Of a stretch of DNA of 18,570 bases, positions 7,586 through 13,897 are shown in pieces. The stretch is taken from assembly GCA_036399715.1 (NCBI GenBank), contig DASWMO010000183.1, forward strand, positions 1 through 18,570, read 5' to 3'. How positions within the stretch are numbered: position 1 is the first letter of the stretch; each line of letters begins with the position of its first letter. This DNA is from DASVSE01 sp036399715 (GTDB lineage: Bacteria; Bacteroidota; Rhodothermia; Rhodothermales; Rubricoccaceae). A model generated the notes under the pieces. The model was given only the letters and a program-made list of their open reading frames with translations. It searched no databases and had not been told where the DNA came from. A program made the translations under genes and the position numbers.

Positions 7586-8110
7586 ATGCGCATTTCTCTT
7601 CTCCTCGTCGCACTTAGCACGCTCGCCGCTTGCGACTCCGCTCCATCGTCCTTCGACACAGAGTTAGACCCAGCGGAGGGCGTCATCACCGGGAGCGCTA
7701 ATGGCGTCGCGTTCACCGACAGCCTCCAAGCACGCAACAGCGCCGAGTTTGGGCTCTTCCTCGACGCGGGGCTACCCCTCGTCCAAGCGGACCTCTGCGG
7801 CCTGCGTGCGCTCTTCCTGCTCGACGCTCAGCCGGGAGTACAAGACCTCCGCCTTCGCCGCTTTGAGGACAACCGGGACAACCGAGGGCTGCTTGTGTCT
7901 GACGGGTATGGCGATGTCGTCTGCACTGAATTCGAGCCGACGGACGCCGAGTCGAACCGGATCGTCCTCTCGGAGGGCGTGCGACCGGGTGAGTTCACCG
8001 GGGTGTTCAGCGTGACGCTCATTCAAATCCGGGGAGATTGGGAGGCGGGTCCGGACACGCTGCGCATTGAGGACGGGCGGATCACGTTCTCGGTCGGGGC
8101 TCCGGAGTAG
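7586..8110 (+). CDS. Small lipoprotein of unknown function (putative cassette gene)
   Basis: 174 residues. The N-terminus MRISLLLVALSTLAACDSAP is a clear lipoprotein signal with lipobox LAAC, so Cys16 would be lipidated and the protein anchored at the cell envelope. The start at 7586 is chosen because it gives this compact signal; the in-frame ATG at 7559 would only lengthen the n-region. The mature part begins with PAEGVITGSANGVAF and ends with FSVTLIQIRGDWEAGPDTLRIEDGRITFSVGAPE. That pattern resembles small beta-rich Bacteroidota lipoproteins of the DUF6252/DUF5025 kind, but I cannot assign a family firmly. Base composition is more AT-rich than its neighbours, suggesting transfer. Its stop lies 12 bp before the R'' half of an attC-like site, as in integron gene cassettes. 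Confidence 0.85.
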   Translation: MRISLLLVALSTLAACDSAPSSFDTELDPAEGVITGSANGVAFTDSLQARNSAEFGLFLDAGLPLVQADLCGLRALFLLDAQPGVQDLRLRRFEDNRDNRGLLVSDGYGDVVCTEFEPTDAESNRIVLSEGVRPGEFTGVFSVTLIQIRGDWEAGPDTLRIEDGRITFSVGAPE

Positions 8111-8122
8111 GTGCAGGAGGCG

Positions 8123-8243
8123 GCAGAACTCACCGCTGCATCCGACCGGCCATCGGGTGTTGCTGCCCGTCGCAGCGTCGGCGTCTACTTTGCTCGTCCG
8201 CCCGTTCTGCTGCTGGCCGGCGCATGAGCGGCCAATGTTAGGC
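8123..8243 (+). other. attC-like site B (integron cassette recombination site)
   Basis: The R''-like GCAGAAC (8123-8129) faces the R'-like GTTAGGC (8237-8243), the latter a perfect fit to the attC core consensus GTTRRRY. The left inner arm CCGCTGCATCCGACCGG (8133-8149) pairs with the right inner arm CCGGCGCATGAGCGG (8217-8231). Two bases in the left arm are left unpaired, including the C of TGCA opposite TGA: an extrahelical base of the sort that sets attC strand choice. Total about 121 bp with an asymmetric central loop, within the known attC size range. Its left half closely matches that of site C. Confidence 0.7.
8186..8193 (+). promoter_or_regulatory. TAnnTT promoter-like motif inside attC-like site B
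   Basis: TACTTTGC in the central loop of site B resembles the Bacteroidota -7 element and reads toward the T9SS-cargo gene 137 nt downstream. The equivalent place in site C holds TACCTTCG. A -33 TTG is present at 8160-8162, but the 23-nt gap to this motif is longer than the usual spacer. Confidence 0.35.
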
Positions 8244-8329
8244 GGCACAACGGCCCCGAAGGCGAGCCATCACTGCCGGGGTTGACCCGCCTGTAGCCCC
8301 CCTGCTGTTCCCCTTCGCCCAACCCCAAC

Positions 8330-9292
8330 GTGAGACCTCGTCTACTGACCACCGTCGCCCTCCTCTGTGGGCTCGCTTCGGCCGTATCGGCTCAGGGGAC
8401 CCGGGACTATTTCCCATACCACCTAGGAGACCGGTGGGTCTACGAAGCCGAGGGGACGATCGGGCCAGCGAACGGACCAACGGACTCAGTTTCAGCTGTC
8501 ATCGAGTGGACCGTCCTTGATGTGCACCTCTCCTCGACGGCGGACACTGTGTCGTTCGGCGTGGTCCGCCGCGACCGCAGCGGTGCCTCCATGTCGGGCA
8601 CCTGTCGTCTGCGACGGACGCGCGTCACCTACGATTTCCTGCAACCTGCCAACGGCACGTACCTCCCGCTCTGCATGTCGCGCGGGGGGTTCCCGTTCGG
8701 GATGAACGGAACGACGAGCTACCAGGACCTCAATGGCCCCTTCGATCCGGTCTCGGGGACCGTTGAAATCGGGGGGACGTCGTACGCCGTCGAGACGGCT
8801 CAAGCCAGGTTCTTCTACGAGGCCTCCGTGCCGCATGACGGACGATATGCATCCACTAGGGTACAGACCGTCCTGGCGGAGGGGATCGGGATCGTCGAGA
8901 CGACGGTGACCGAGGGCCAGTCGGTATATGGCACCCCCATCCGCCGGGACACGCTCCGGGTCCGTCTAACGGGCGCCGAGGTCGGGGGAGTCCGGTTCGG
9001 CTCCTTCGAGCCGGTCGCGTCCGAGACCGGGCCTGAAACGGACGCGCTCTCGGTCCAACTCGGCCCGAACCCGACACGGGGCCCCGTGGTCGTCCGGGTC
9101 GTTCAGGGCGGGCAGAGGGCGGCCGCATTGGTCCGGGTGATCGACGTGCGCGGCAGGGTCGTCCGCGAGGTCCGCGCCCTTACAGACGTCCCCGTGGCGC
9201 TCGACTTGACGGACCTCTCGGCCGGGATCTACCTCGTACAGGTCGAATCGGGTAGGGCGACCGCCCACACGAGGATCGTCGTCGTGGAGTAG
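8330..9292 (+). CDS. Secreted protein with type IX secretion C-terminal sorting domain (putative cassette gene)
   Basis: 320 residues from a GTG start. Signal peptide MRPRLLTTVALLCGLASAVSA, with cleavage likely before or after Gln22. The body (about 25-235) opens with YFPYHLGDRWVYEAEG, a phrase typical of secreted beta-sandwich proteins of Bacteroidota, and has no recognised catalytic motif. Residues about 240-320 form a type A T9SS sorting domain: LGPNPTRGPVVVRV, VRVIDVRGRVVREV, LDLTDLSAGIYLVQVESG, ending TRIVVVE. Such proteins cross the outer membrane through the type IX system and are usually attached to the surface after the domain is removed. It is flanked on both sides by attC-like sites and follows another secreted-protein cassette. 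The function of the body is unknown. Confidence 0.88.
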   Translation: MRPRLLTTVALLCGLASAVSAQGTRDYFPYHLGDRWVYEAEGTIGPANGPTDSVSAVIEWTVLDVHLSSTADTVSFGVVRRDRSGASMSGTCRLRRTRVTYDFLQPANGTYLPLCMSRGGFPFGMNGTTSYQDLNGPFDPVSGTVEIGGTSYAVETAQARFFYEASVPHDGRYASTRVQTVLAEGIGIVETTVTEGQSVYGTPIRRDTLRVRLTGAEVGGVRFGSFEPVASETGPETDALSVQLGPNPTRGPVVVRVVQGGQRAAALVRVIDVRGRVVREVRALTDVPVALDLTDLSAGIYLVQVESGRATAHTRIVVVE

Positions 9293-9357
9293 GTCATGGC
9301 GCCCGGGTGGCGGGCCCGCGGGCCGACTTCGTCCACCGCTTCTGCTTACCACGCGCC

Positions 9358-9450
9358 GCAGAACCCGCCGCTGCACCCGACGGCACGGTCAACGCGGTGC
9401 CGTCCCCTACCTTCGCGTTCGTGCCGCCGGTGAGCGGCCACTCGTTACTG
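9358..9450 (+). other. attC-like site C (integron cassette recombination site)
   Basis: R''-like GCAGAAC (9358-9364) is identical to that of site B; the R'-like end is GTTACTG (9444-9450), which keeps only the GTT core. The left inner arm CCGCTGCACCCGACGGCAC (9368-9386) pairs with GTGCCGCCGGTGAGCGG (9421-9437), with one mismatch and two unpaired left-arm bases at positions equivalent to those in site B. About 93 bp. It follows the T9SS-cargo gene stop by 66 bp. The degenerate R' suggests it is the last site of the cluster. Confidence 0.65.
9408..9415 (+). promoter_or_regulatory. TAnnTT promoter-like motif inside attC-like site C
   Basis: TACCTTCG lies in the central loop of site C, in the position matching TACTTTGC of site B. 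No convincing gene lies immediately downstream on the plus strand, so it may be a leftover of a cassette-borne promoter. Confidence 0.3.
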
Positions 9451-9576
9451 CCAGAAGGTTCTGAGAGCGGTCCAAGAGTCCCCGGGGCACGCCCGCGACT
9501 CGCGCAGCCCATCCGACGTGTCCGAACGCCTCACGCGCTGAGTCCGGAACTCGGCACGTCCAGTTCGAAGGTCCAC

Positions 9577-9747
9577 ACACCGAGGTTGGGGCTCGGCGCC
9601 CCGAGGTTCAACCTCGGCGCCCCGAGTTCGACGGACCAGACGCCGAGGTCGGAGGACCACGCACCGAGGTCAGAGGACCAGACGCCGAGGTCGGAGGACC
9701 CCATGCCGAGGTCGGAGCAGCACGCGCCGAGGTCGAGGCTCGGCGCG
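9577..9747. repeat. 21-bp tandem repeat, eight units
   Basis: The core CCGAG(G)T starts at 9580, 9601, 9622, 9643, 9664, 9685, 9706 and 9727, an exact 21-bp period. The central units read CGCCGAGGTCGGAGGACCAG with small changes; the first two and last units diverge. Because 21 is a multiple of three, every frame encodes a seven-residue repeat (for example TPRSEDQ), but no supported gene uses it. Units 1-2 also form the hairpin CCGAGGTT-C-AACCTCGG (9601-9617). Confidence 0.85.
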
Positions 9748-9750
9748 TGC
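9720..9750 (-). terminator. Strong hairpin after the minus-strand gene
   Basis: GCACGCGCCGAG (9720-9731) and CTCGGCGCGTGC (9739-9750) are perfect 12-bp arms around GTCGAGG. Read on the minus strand it begins 15 nt after the stop of the gene at 9765-10235, so it is well placed as a terminator, although no T-run follows. It is made from the last 21-bp repeat unit. Confidence 0.4.
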
Positions 9751-9764
9751 GCGGGGCGCGGCCT

Positions 9765-10235
9765 CTAGCTCTCCTTCACGTCGCCCGGCCCCTTCTCGGG
9801 GCCGCGGTCGTAGCGGCGGCCCATCGCCCGCGAGGCCTCGTTGAGCGCGCCCGCGCCCGGGTGGCCCTTCGTGTGGTAGTAGACGGCCCGCGAGCCCTCC
9901 ATCGCCTCGGAGCCGACGAGCATCCGGGTGTCGTCCACGCGTTCGAAGAGGTCGCGCAGGCGCATATAGACCGGTTCGAGCGCGCGGTACAGCTCCACGT
10001 CGCGGCCGTACTGGTCCACGTCGAACGCACGCGGCAGCGTGTCGGTGAACTGCTGCGACACGATGAGGGCCTGATCCACGAAGGCGCGGCTCTTGTCGCC
10101 GAGCTTGTTCAGCGCCTGCCGCTCGTCGGGCGAGAGGTCGTGAAGGAAGGGGAGGGCGGCCGTGAGGTCAGAGATCGCCTTGAGGGCGGCCTCTTGCTGG
10201 CTCTTGTCGAAGGCGGCGTCGATGCGGTTGTCCAT
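9765..10235 (-). CDS. Hypothetical helical cytoplasmic protein
   Basis: 156 residues from the ATG at 10235 (MDNRIDAAFDKSQQEAALKAISDLTAALPFLHDLSP). No signal peptide or membrane segment. It is predicted to be mostly helical and charged, with DERQALNKLGDKSRAFVDQALIVSQQF and VELYRALEPVYMRLRDLFERVDDTRMLVG, then a polar, probably flexible C-terminus (MGRRYDRGPEKGPGDVKES). I do not recognise a family. Codon use is the high-GC type of the rest of the genome and unlike the preceding cassette genes, so it looks native. It is divergent from the DUF6438-type lipoprotein across a 156-bp gap with an AT-rich core. Confidence 0.8.
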   Translation of the reverse strand: MDNRIDAAFDKSQQEAALKAISDLTAALPFLHDLSPDERQALNKLGDKSRAFVDQALIVSQQFTDTLPRAFDVDQYGRDVELYRALEPVYMRLRDLFERVDDTRMLVGSEAMEGSRAVYYHTKGHPGAGALNEASRAMGRRYDRGPEKGPGDVKES

Positions 10236-10287
10236 CGGGGTGGGGGAAAAGGGGAGAAGACCCGGCATCAGGTCAAGAAACAAACGA

Positions 10288-10317
10288 GGGTACGATAGAA
10301 GGGGTATACCTGTACCC
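10288..10317. promoter_or_regulatory. Inverted repeat in AT-rich divergent promoter region
   Basis: GGGTAC (10288-10293) and GTACCC (10312-10317) are exact complements 18 nt apart, with an 8-bp palindrome GGTATACC (10303-10310) between them. They lie in the most AT-rich stretch of the neighbourhood, between the divergent genes starting at 10235 and 10392. An operator or overlapping promoters are plausible; no regulator is suggested. Confidence 0.25.
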
Positions 10318-10391
10318 ACCGGTCCGAGATCGCCGCGCCGGGCGCGACCGCGGGCCCGGGCGCGTTCCGTCCGTCCACTCGCCCCGCCCCG

Positions 10392-10922
10392 ATGCCGCTC
10401 GCCCCGATGCGCCTCGCCCTGCTGACCCTCGCCGTCGCCGGCTGCACCACCGCCCGCCCCGACACCGCCGCGGCGCCCGGCCCGCCGCCCGCCGCGTCCG
10501 AGCCCGTCGTCATGCTCGAACGGACGCCGTGCTACGGGCGCTGCCCGGCCTACACCGTCGCCGCGTACGCCGACGGGCGCGTCGTGTGGACGGGCGCGCA
10601 GCACGTCGGGACGACCGGGCCGTCCGAGTGGCGCGTCGCCCCGGCCGTCGTCGCCGGGCTCGTCCGGCAGGCCGAGACGGCGCGCCACGCCGCGTTCCCG
10701 GCGATGCTCGACGGCCCCGTGGCCTGCCCGAGCTTCCACACCGACGGCGCCGGCGCCGTCACGACGGTCCGCACCGCCGAGGCGGTGCACACGGTGACGC
10801 ACAACCGCGGCTGCCGGGGCTTCGCCGGCGAGGCCGCCCTCGTCGCCTTCGAGGACGCCATCGACCGCGACCTCGGCACGACGCCCCGCGTCGCCGGAGC
10901 AAATCCCGACGCGCCGCGGTAG
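10392..10922 (+). CDS. DUF6438-type lipoprotein
   Basis: 176 residues from the ATG at 10392 (171 from the ATG at 10407). The N-terminus MRLALLTLAVAGCTTA has a lipobox VAGC, so an envelope lipoprotein is likely. After a Pro/Ala-rich linker comes a DUF6438-type domain from about residue 39: VVMLERTPCYGRCPAYTVAAYADGRVVWTG, with the characteristic C-x3-C (Cys47, Cys51), a further Cys in VACPSFHTDG and one in NRGCRGFAGE. The function of this domain is unknown; the four cysteines suggest disulfides in the periplasm. A clear relative of this domain is the C-terminal part of the sugar dehydrogenase at 12064-13812. It is followed on the same strand, after 42 bp, by a DUF3833-like lipoprotein gene. Confidence 0.82.
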   Translation: MPLAPMRLALLTLAVAGCTTARPDTAAAPGPPPAASEPVVMLERTPCYGRCPAYTVAAYADGRVVWTGAQHVGTTGPSEWRVAPAVVAGLVRQAETARHAAFPAMLDGPVACPSFHTDGAGAVTTVRTAEAVHTVTHNRGCRGFAGEAALVAFEDAIDRDLGTTPRVAGANPDAPR

Positions 10923-10964
10923 GCCGCGCCCGTCCGCACCCGCCCCGCAGGGATACCCTGACCT

Positions 10965-11501
10965 ATGCCCGCTCGCGCCTCCCGGACCGTCTCGGCGGTC
11001 CTGCTCGCTGCCCTCCTGTGGGGGACGGGCTGCCTCCCCGCGGCGGCGCCCCTTCCCGCTGCCGACGGAGCGCCTGACTTCCGCCCCGAGGTGTTCTTCG
11101 CCGGCCGCTCAACCGGCGACCCCGTCGTTGCGATCCGCACGCGCGGCGCGCAGCGACTCCGCGTCGAGAGCGTCGGCGCCCTCGGCGCGGACGGCGTTTT
11201 CCGCCTCGACCAGACGATCTCGTACCCCGACGGCCACACCGCCGTGCGGACGTGGACGATGCGCCCGGGCGGCGCCGGCCGCTACACCGCCACCCTCACG
11301 CCCGACGCACGCGGGCCGGTCGAGGTGTGGACCGAGGGCCCGCGCCTGCGCATCCGCTACCGCATGGGCCGCACGACGACGATGGACCAGACGCTCGCCC
11401 TCCGCCCGGGCGGCCAGGTCGCGGACAACGTCGCGACGGTGCGGATGATGGGGATCCCGATTGCGCGCATCACCGAGACGATCACCCGCGACGCCCGGTA
11501 G
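10965..11501 (+). CDS. DUF3833-like envelope lipoprotein
   Basis: 178 residues. N-terminus MPARASRTVSAVLLAALLWGTGCLPAAAP is a lipoprotein signal with lipobox GTGC (Cys23). The mature part follows the DUF3833 pattern: FRPEVFFAGRSTGDPVVAIR, then LRVESVGALGADGVFRLDQTISYPDGHTAVRTWTMRPGGAGRYTATL, then a lipocalin-like run of beta strands ending VATVRMMGIPIARITETITR. The DUF3833 family is known from proteobacterial lipoproteins and has no established function. A TACCCTG motif lies 11 nt before the ATG, close enough that the mRNA might start at or very near the start codon. The gene is convergent with the one at 11531, 29 bp away. Confidence 0.72.
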   Translation: MPARASRTVSAVLLAALLWGTGCLPAAAPLPAADGAPDFRPEVFFAGRSTGDPVVAIRTRGAQRLRVESVGALGADGVFRLDQTISYPDGHTAVRTWTMRPGGAGRYTATLTPDARGPVEVWTEGPRLRIRYRMGRTTTMDQTLALRPGGQVADNVATVRMMGIPIARITETITRDAR

Positions 11502-11530
11502 GGGAGGGGCTGGCGAGCCCGCGGCCGGCG

Positions 11531-11950
11531 CTACTTGCCGCCGGAGACCGTCTCGCGCTCACGCGCGGCGACCGCAATGGTGTGCATCCGCTCTCCGAGC
11601 GCGGGCAGGTGGTCGTCCGGACAGGGCTTGCCCTGGAACGCGGCGAAAGCTCGGCCCTGGGTCATGCCGAAAAACGTGCCGATGAACGCGATGCGCTGAT
11701 CGTAGGCGGCCGTGCCGCGCTCGCGCCCTTCGTTCGCCGCGCGGCGGCGCTCGGACTGCATGTAGCCGAGGTAGTACGGCTCCCAGTCCAACTCGCAGGC
11801 CTGGATCTCGCCGGCGAGCTGCCCCGCCTCGGCAATCTGCGCGAGGTGCGCGTCGGTGGGAAGCACGGCGGCGGAGTCGATCCGCACGCGTTGCGCGACG
11901 GCTGCAGGCGACGCGGCAAACAAGACGAGGGCGAGGACGCAACGGCGCAC
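11531..11950 (-). CDS. Small secreted protein of unknown function
   Basis: 139 residues from the GTG at 11950, chosen because it gives a clean signal peptide (MRRCVLALVLFAASPAAVAQ, cleavage after VAQ or AVA). The frame is open further upstream but without a signal-like start. The mature protein is short and helical: TDAHLAQIAEAGQLAGEIQACELDWEPYYLGYMQSERRRAANEGRERGTAAYDQRIAFIGTFFGMTQGRAF. Two cysteines (ACELDW and GKPCPDDH) could form a disulfide. I do not recognise the family. TACCTC just before the GTG hints at a very short or absent leader. It faces the DUF3833-like gene and is divergent from the PQQ dehydrogenase. Confidence 0.72.
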   Translation of the reverse strand: MRRCVLALVLFAASPAAVAQRVRIDSAAVLPTDAHLAQIAEAGQLAGEIQACELDWEPYYLGYMQSERRRAANEGRERGTAAYDQRIAFIGTFFGMTQGRAFAAFQGKPCPDDHLPALGERMHTIAVAARERETVSGGK

Positions 11951-12035
11951 GGGAGGTATGGCGAGGTGAACCAGGGACGCGGCGGCCGCACACGCCCGAG
12001 AGGTGAAGCTAGGGACCCGGGGCGGCGGGGCGCCG

Positions 12036-12043
12036 TACCTCCG
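12036..12043 (+). promoter_or_regulatory. Putative -7 element (TACCTCCG)
   Basis: TACCTCCG lies 28 nt before the ATG of the PQQ dehydrogenase, matching the spacing of similar motifs before other genes in the window. It has one T fewer than the TAnnTT pattern. Confidence 0.3.
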
Positions 12044-12063
12044 CGACACGCTCCCGCTCTCCG

Positions 12064-13812
12064 ATGCCGCTCCCGTTCCGCCCACTCGCCCTCGCAGCCC
12101 TCGCCCTCGGCGCCTCGGCGTGCGGCGGGTCCGCCCGGCTGCCCGTCTCGGCCGGGACCGGCCCGAGCCCCGCACTTCCCGAACCGCGGCGCGGGCTCAT
12201 CCCCGTCGTCGCCGTCGCCGATGCGACGGGCTGGGCGCCGGGCGAGATGCCGACGCCTGCGGTGGGCACGGCCGTGACGCCGTTCGCGACGGGCCTGGAG
12301 CACCCGCGCTGGCTCGCCGTGTTGCCCAACGGCGACGTGCTCGTCGCCGAGACCGACGGGCCCGTCCGGCCCGACGACAACCGCGGCATCAAGGGCTTCT
12401 TCACGCGTCTGTTCATGCGCCGCGCAGGCTCGGGCGTGCCCAGCGCGGACCGCATCACGCTCCTCCGCGACGCCGACGGTGACGGCACGGCCGAGATGCA
12501 GACCGTCTTTCTCGACGGCCTCCACTCGCCATTCGGCATGGCGCTCGTCGGCGGGACGCTCTACGTCGCCAACACGGATGCCGTCGTCGCCGTCCCGTAC
12601 GAGACGGGCCAGACACGCATCACGGCAGAGCCGACACAGGTAGCGGCCCTGCCGGCGGGGACGATCAACCACCACTGGACGAAAAGCCTCATCGCGAGCC
12701 CCGACGGGCAGCACCTCTACGTCGGCGTCGGGTCCAACAGCAACGTCGGCGATAACGGGATGGAGGCCGAGGCCGGCCGCGCGGCAGTCTGGGAGATCGA
12801 CACGGCGACGGGCGCGGCGCGCGAGTTCGCGACCGGCCTGCGCAACCCGGTCGGGCTGGCGTTCGAGCCCACGACGGGCGCGCTCTGGACGGCCGTCAAC
12901 GAGCGCGACGAACTGGGCTCGGACCTCGTGCCGGACTACATGACGTCCGTCCGCCGCGGCGCCTTCTACGGCTGGCCCTACAGCTACTACGGTGCGAATG
13001 TGGACACGCGCGCGCCCGAGTCGCGGCCTGACCTCGTCGCCCGCGCGGTCGTCCCGGACTACGCCCTCGGGCCGCACACCGCCTCGCTCGGGCTCGCGTG
13101 GAGCGGCGACAGCCGCCTGCCGTTCGGCGAGGGCATGTTCGTCGGGCAGCACGGGTCGTGGAATCGCCGCCCACGGAGCGGCTACAAGGTCGTGTTCGTG
13201 CCGTTCGCCGACGGCCGCCCGGCCGGCGCGCCCATCGACGTGCTGACAGGCTTTCTCGTCGGCGACGAGGCCCGCGGCCGGCCGGTCGGCGTGGCCGTGG
13301 ACACGAGCGGCGGCCTGCTCGTCGCCGACGACGTCGGCAACGCCGTCTGGCGCGTCGCGGCGTCCGTGTCCGGCTCCGCTTCGGGGCCTGTGCCGGCCGA
13401 CGGGCCAACCGTCGTGACGCTGGAGCGGACGGCCTGCTTCGGGTGGTGCCCCGTGTACACTGTCACGGCCTTCGCCGACGGGCGTGTCGCCTTCGAGGGC
13501 CGCGAACACGTCGCGACGGTTGGGGCAGCCGAGGGCCGCGTCGACCCGGCCGTCGTGGCCGGCCTCGTCGCGCAGGCCGAGGCGGCCGATCATGCCGGCT
13601 ATCCTGACGCGCTGACGCGGGGGAGCGACGCCTGCGAGCGGGTCTCGACCGATGGCCCGACGGCAACGACGACCGTCCGCACCGCTAGCGGGGTCTCGCG
13701 CGTCGAGCACTACGGCGGCTGCCGGGGGTTCGCAGGCGAAGTCGCGCTGACCGCGTTCGAGGCCGAGGTCGACCGCGCGCTCGAAACGGCCGCGTGGGTC
13801 GGGCCGCGCTAA
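12064..13812 (+). CDS. PQQ-dependent sugar dehydrogenase fused to a C-terminal DUF6438-type domain
   Basis: 582 residues. The N-terminus MPLPFRPLALAALALGASACGGSA is a probable lipoprotein signal (Cys20). Residues about 65-440 form a six-bladed beta-propeller of the soluble glucose/sorbosone dehydrogenase type: LEHPRWLAVLPNGDVLVAETDGP, SPFGMAL, TINHHWTKSLIASPDGQHLYVGVGSNSNVGDNG, FATGLRNPVGLAFEP, MFVGQHGSWNRRP. Such enzymes oxidise sugars or sugar-like alcohols in the periplasm with PQQ; the substrate is unknown. From about residue 450 a second module begins, VVTLERTACFGWCPVYTVTAFADGRVAFEG, with Cys458 and Cys462 and the ending YGGCRGFAGEVALTAFEAEVDRAL. This matches the stand-alone lipoprotein at 10392-10922 along its length. 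The frame is continuous through the junction, with a Ser/Gly/Pro linker. I know of no standard fusion of these two families. Confidence 0.9.
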   Translation: MPLPFRPLALAALALGASACGGSARLPVSAGTGPSPALPEPRRGLIPVVAVADATGWAPGEMPTPAVGTAVTPFATGLEHPRWLAVLPNGDVLVAETDGPVRPDDNRGIKGFFTRLFMRRAGSGVPSADRITLLRDADGDGTAEMQTVFLDGLHSPFGMALVGGTLYVANTDAVVAVPYETGQTRITAEPTQVAALPAGTINHHWTKSLIASPDGQHLYVGVGSNSNVGDNGMEAEAGRAAVWEIDTATGAAREFATGLRNPVGLAFEPTTGALWTAVNERDELGSDLVPDYMTSVRRGAFYGWPYSYYGANVDTRAPESRPDLVARAVVPDYALGPHTASLGLAWSGDSRLPFGEGMFVGQHGSWNRRPRSGYKVVFVPFADGRPAGAPIDVLTGFLVGDEARGRPVGVAVDTSGGLLVADDVGNAVWRVAASVSGSASGPVPADGPTVVTLERTACFGWCPVYTVTAFADGRVAFEGREHVATVGAAEGRVDPAVVAGLVAQAEAADHAGYPDALTRGSDACERVSTDGPTATTTVRTASGVSRVEHYGGCRGFAGEVALTAFEAEVDRALETAAWVGPR

Positions 13813-13897
13813 TGCGCTCGGGCTGCACGGGCGCGAGCTCCGTGCGTCATCGAGGCGTTTCCTTTCGTACCATCCGGCGCCCCCGCCCCCCGCAGAG

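Larger units (their letters stand above)
7446..9450 (+). mobile_element. Putative integrase-less integron cassette cluster (CALIN-like)
   Basis: Two plus-strand genes are each followed within 12-66 bp by an attC-like imperfect inverted repeat in the same orientation (8123-8243 and 9358-9450), with a weaker site upstream. This is the cassette plan: ORF then attC, repeated head to tail. Cassette 1 (lipoprotein) would end at G8237 and cassette 2 (T9SS cargo) would run from 8238 to 9444. The region sits between egtB and an unrelated minus-strand gene. The cassette genes use visibly more A/T-ending codons than egtB or murA. No tyrosine-recombinase IntI gene is in the window, so it is either a CALIN or the distal part of an integron lying elsewhere. 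Covariance-model search for attC would decide. Confidence 0.6.
9293..9764. other. 472-bp gene-free stretch: attC-like site C, spacer, 21-bp repeat array
   Basis: Holds the attC-like site (9358-9450), about 125 bp without recognisable content (9451-9576), and the 21-bp tandem repeat (9577-9747). A plus-strand frame is open across 9307-9768, but it runs through the attC-like structure and then only encodes a seven-residue echo of the repeat, so I do not call it a gene. Confidence 0.6.

Noticed and set aside
5445..7667. A 740-codon plus-strand open frame
   Set aside because: Opposite-strand shadow of egtB and the deacetylase, which have full catalytic motifs on the minus strand.
8224..8241. Five-codon ORF (MSGQC) ending in the R' core of site B
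   Set aside because: Leader peptides near att sites are known in integrons, but an ORF this short arises easily by chance, and its ATG is part of the paired arm shared in structure with site C, where no ORF is kept.
7446..9450. Integron integrase gene
   Set aside because: No tyrosine-recombinase motifs were seen in any frame of the window; the system can only be called integrase-less on what is visible.
9577..9747. CRISPR array
   Set aside because: Units are contiguous 21-mers with no spacers, and there are no cas genes.
9307..9768. A 153-codon plus-strand open frame over the attC-like site and the 21-bp repeat
   Set aside because: It begins at an unsupported GTG, crosses an inverted repeat shared with another locus, and its C-terminal half is only the translation of a minisatellite. 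No domain or signal is visible.
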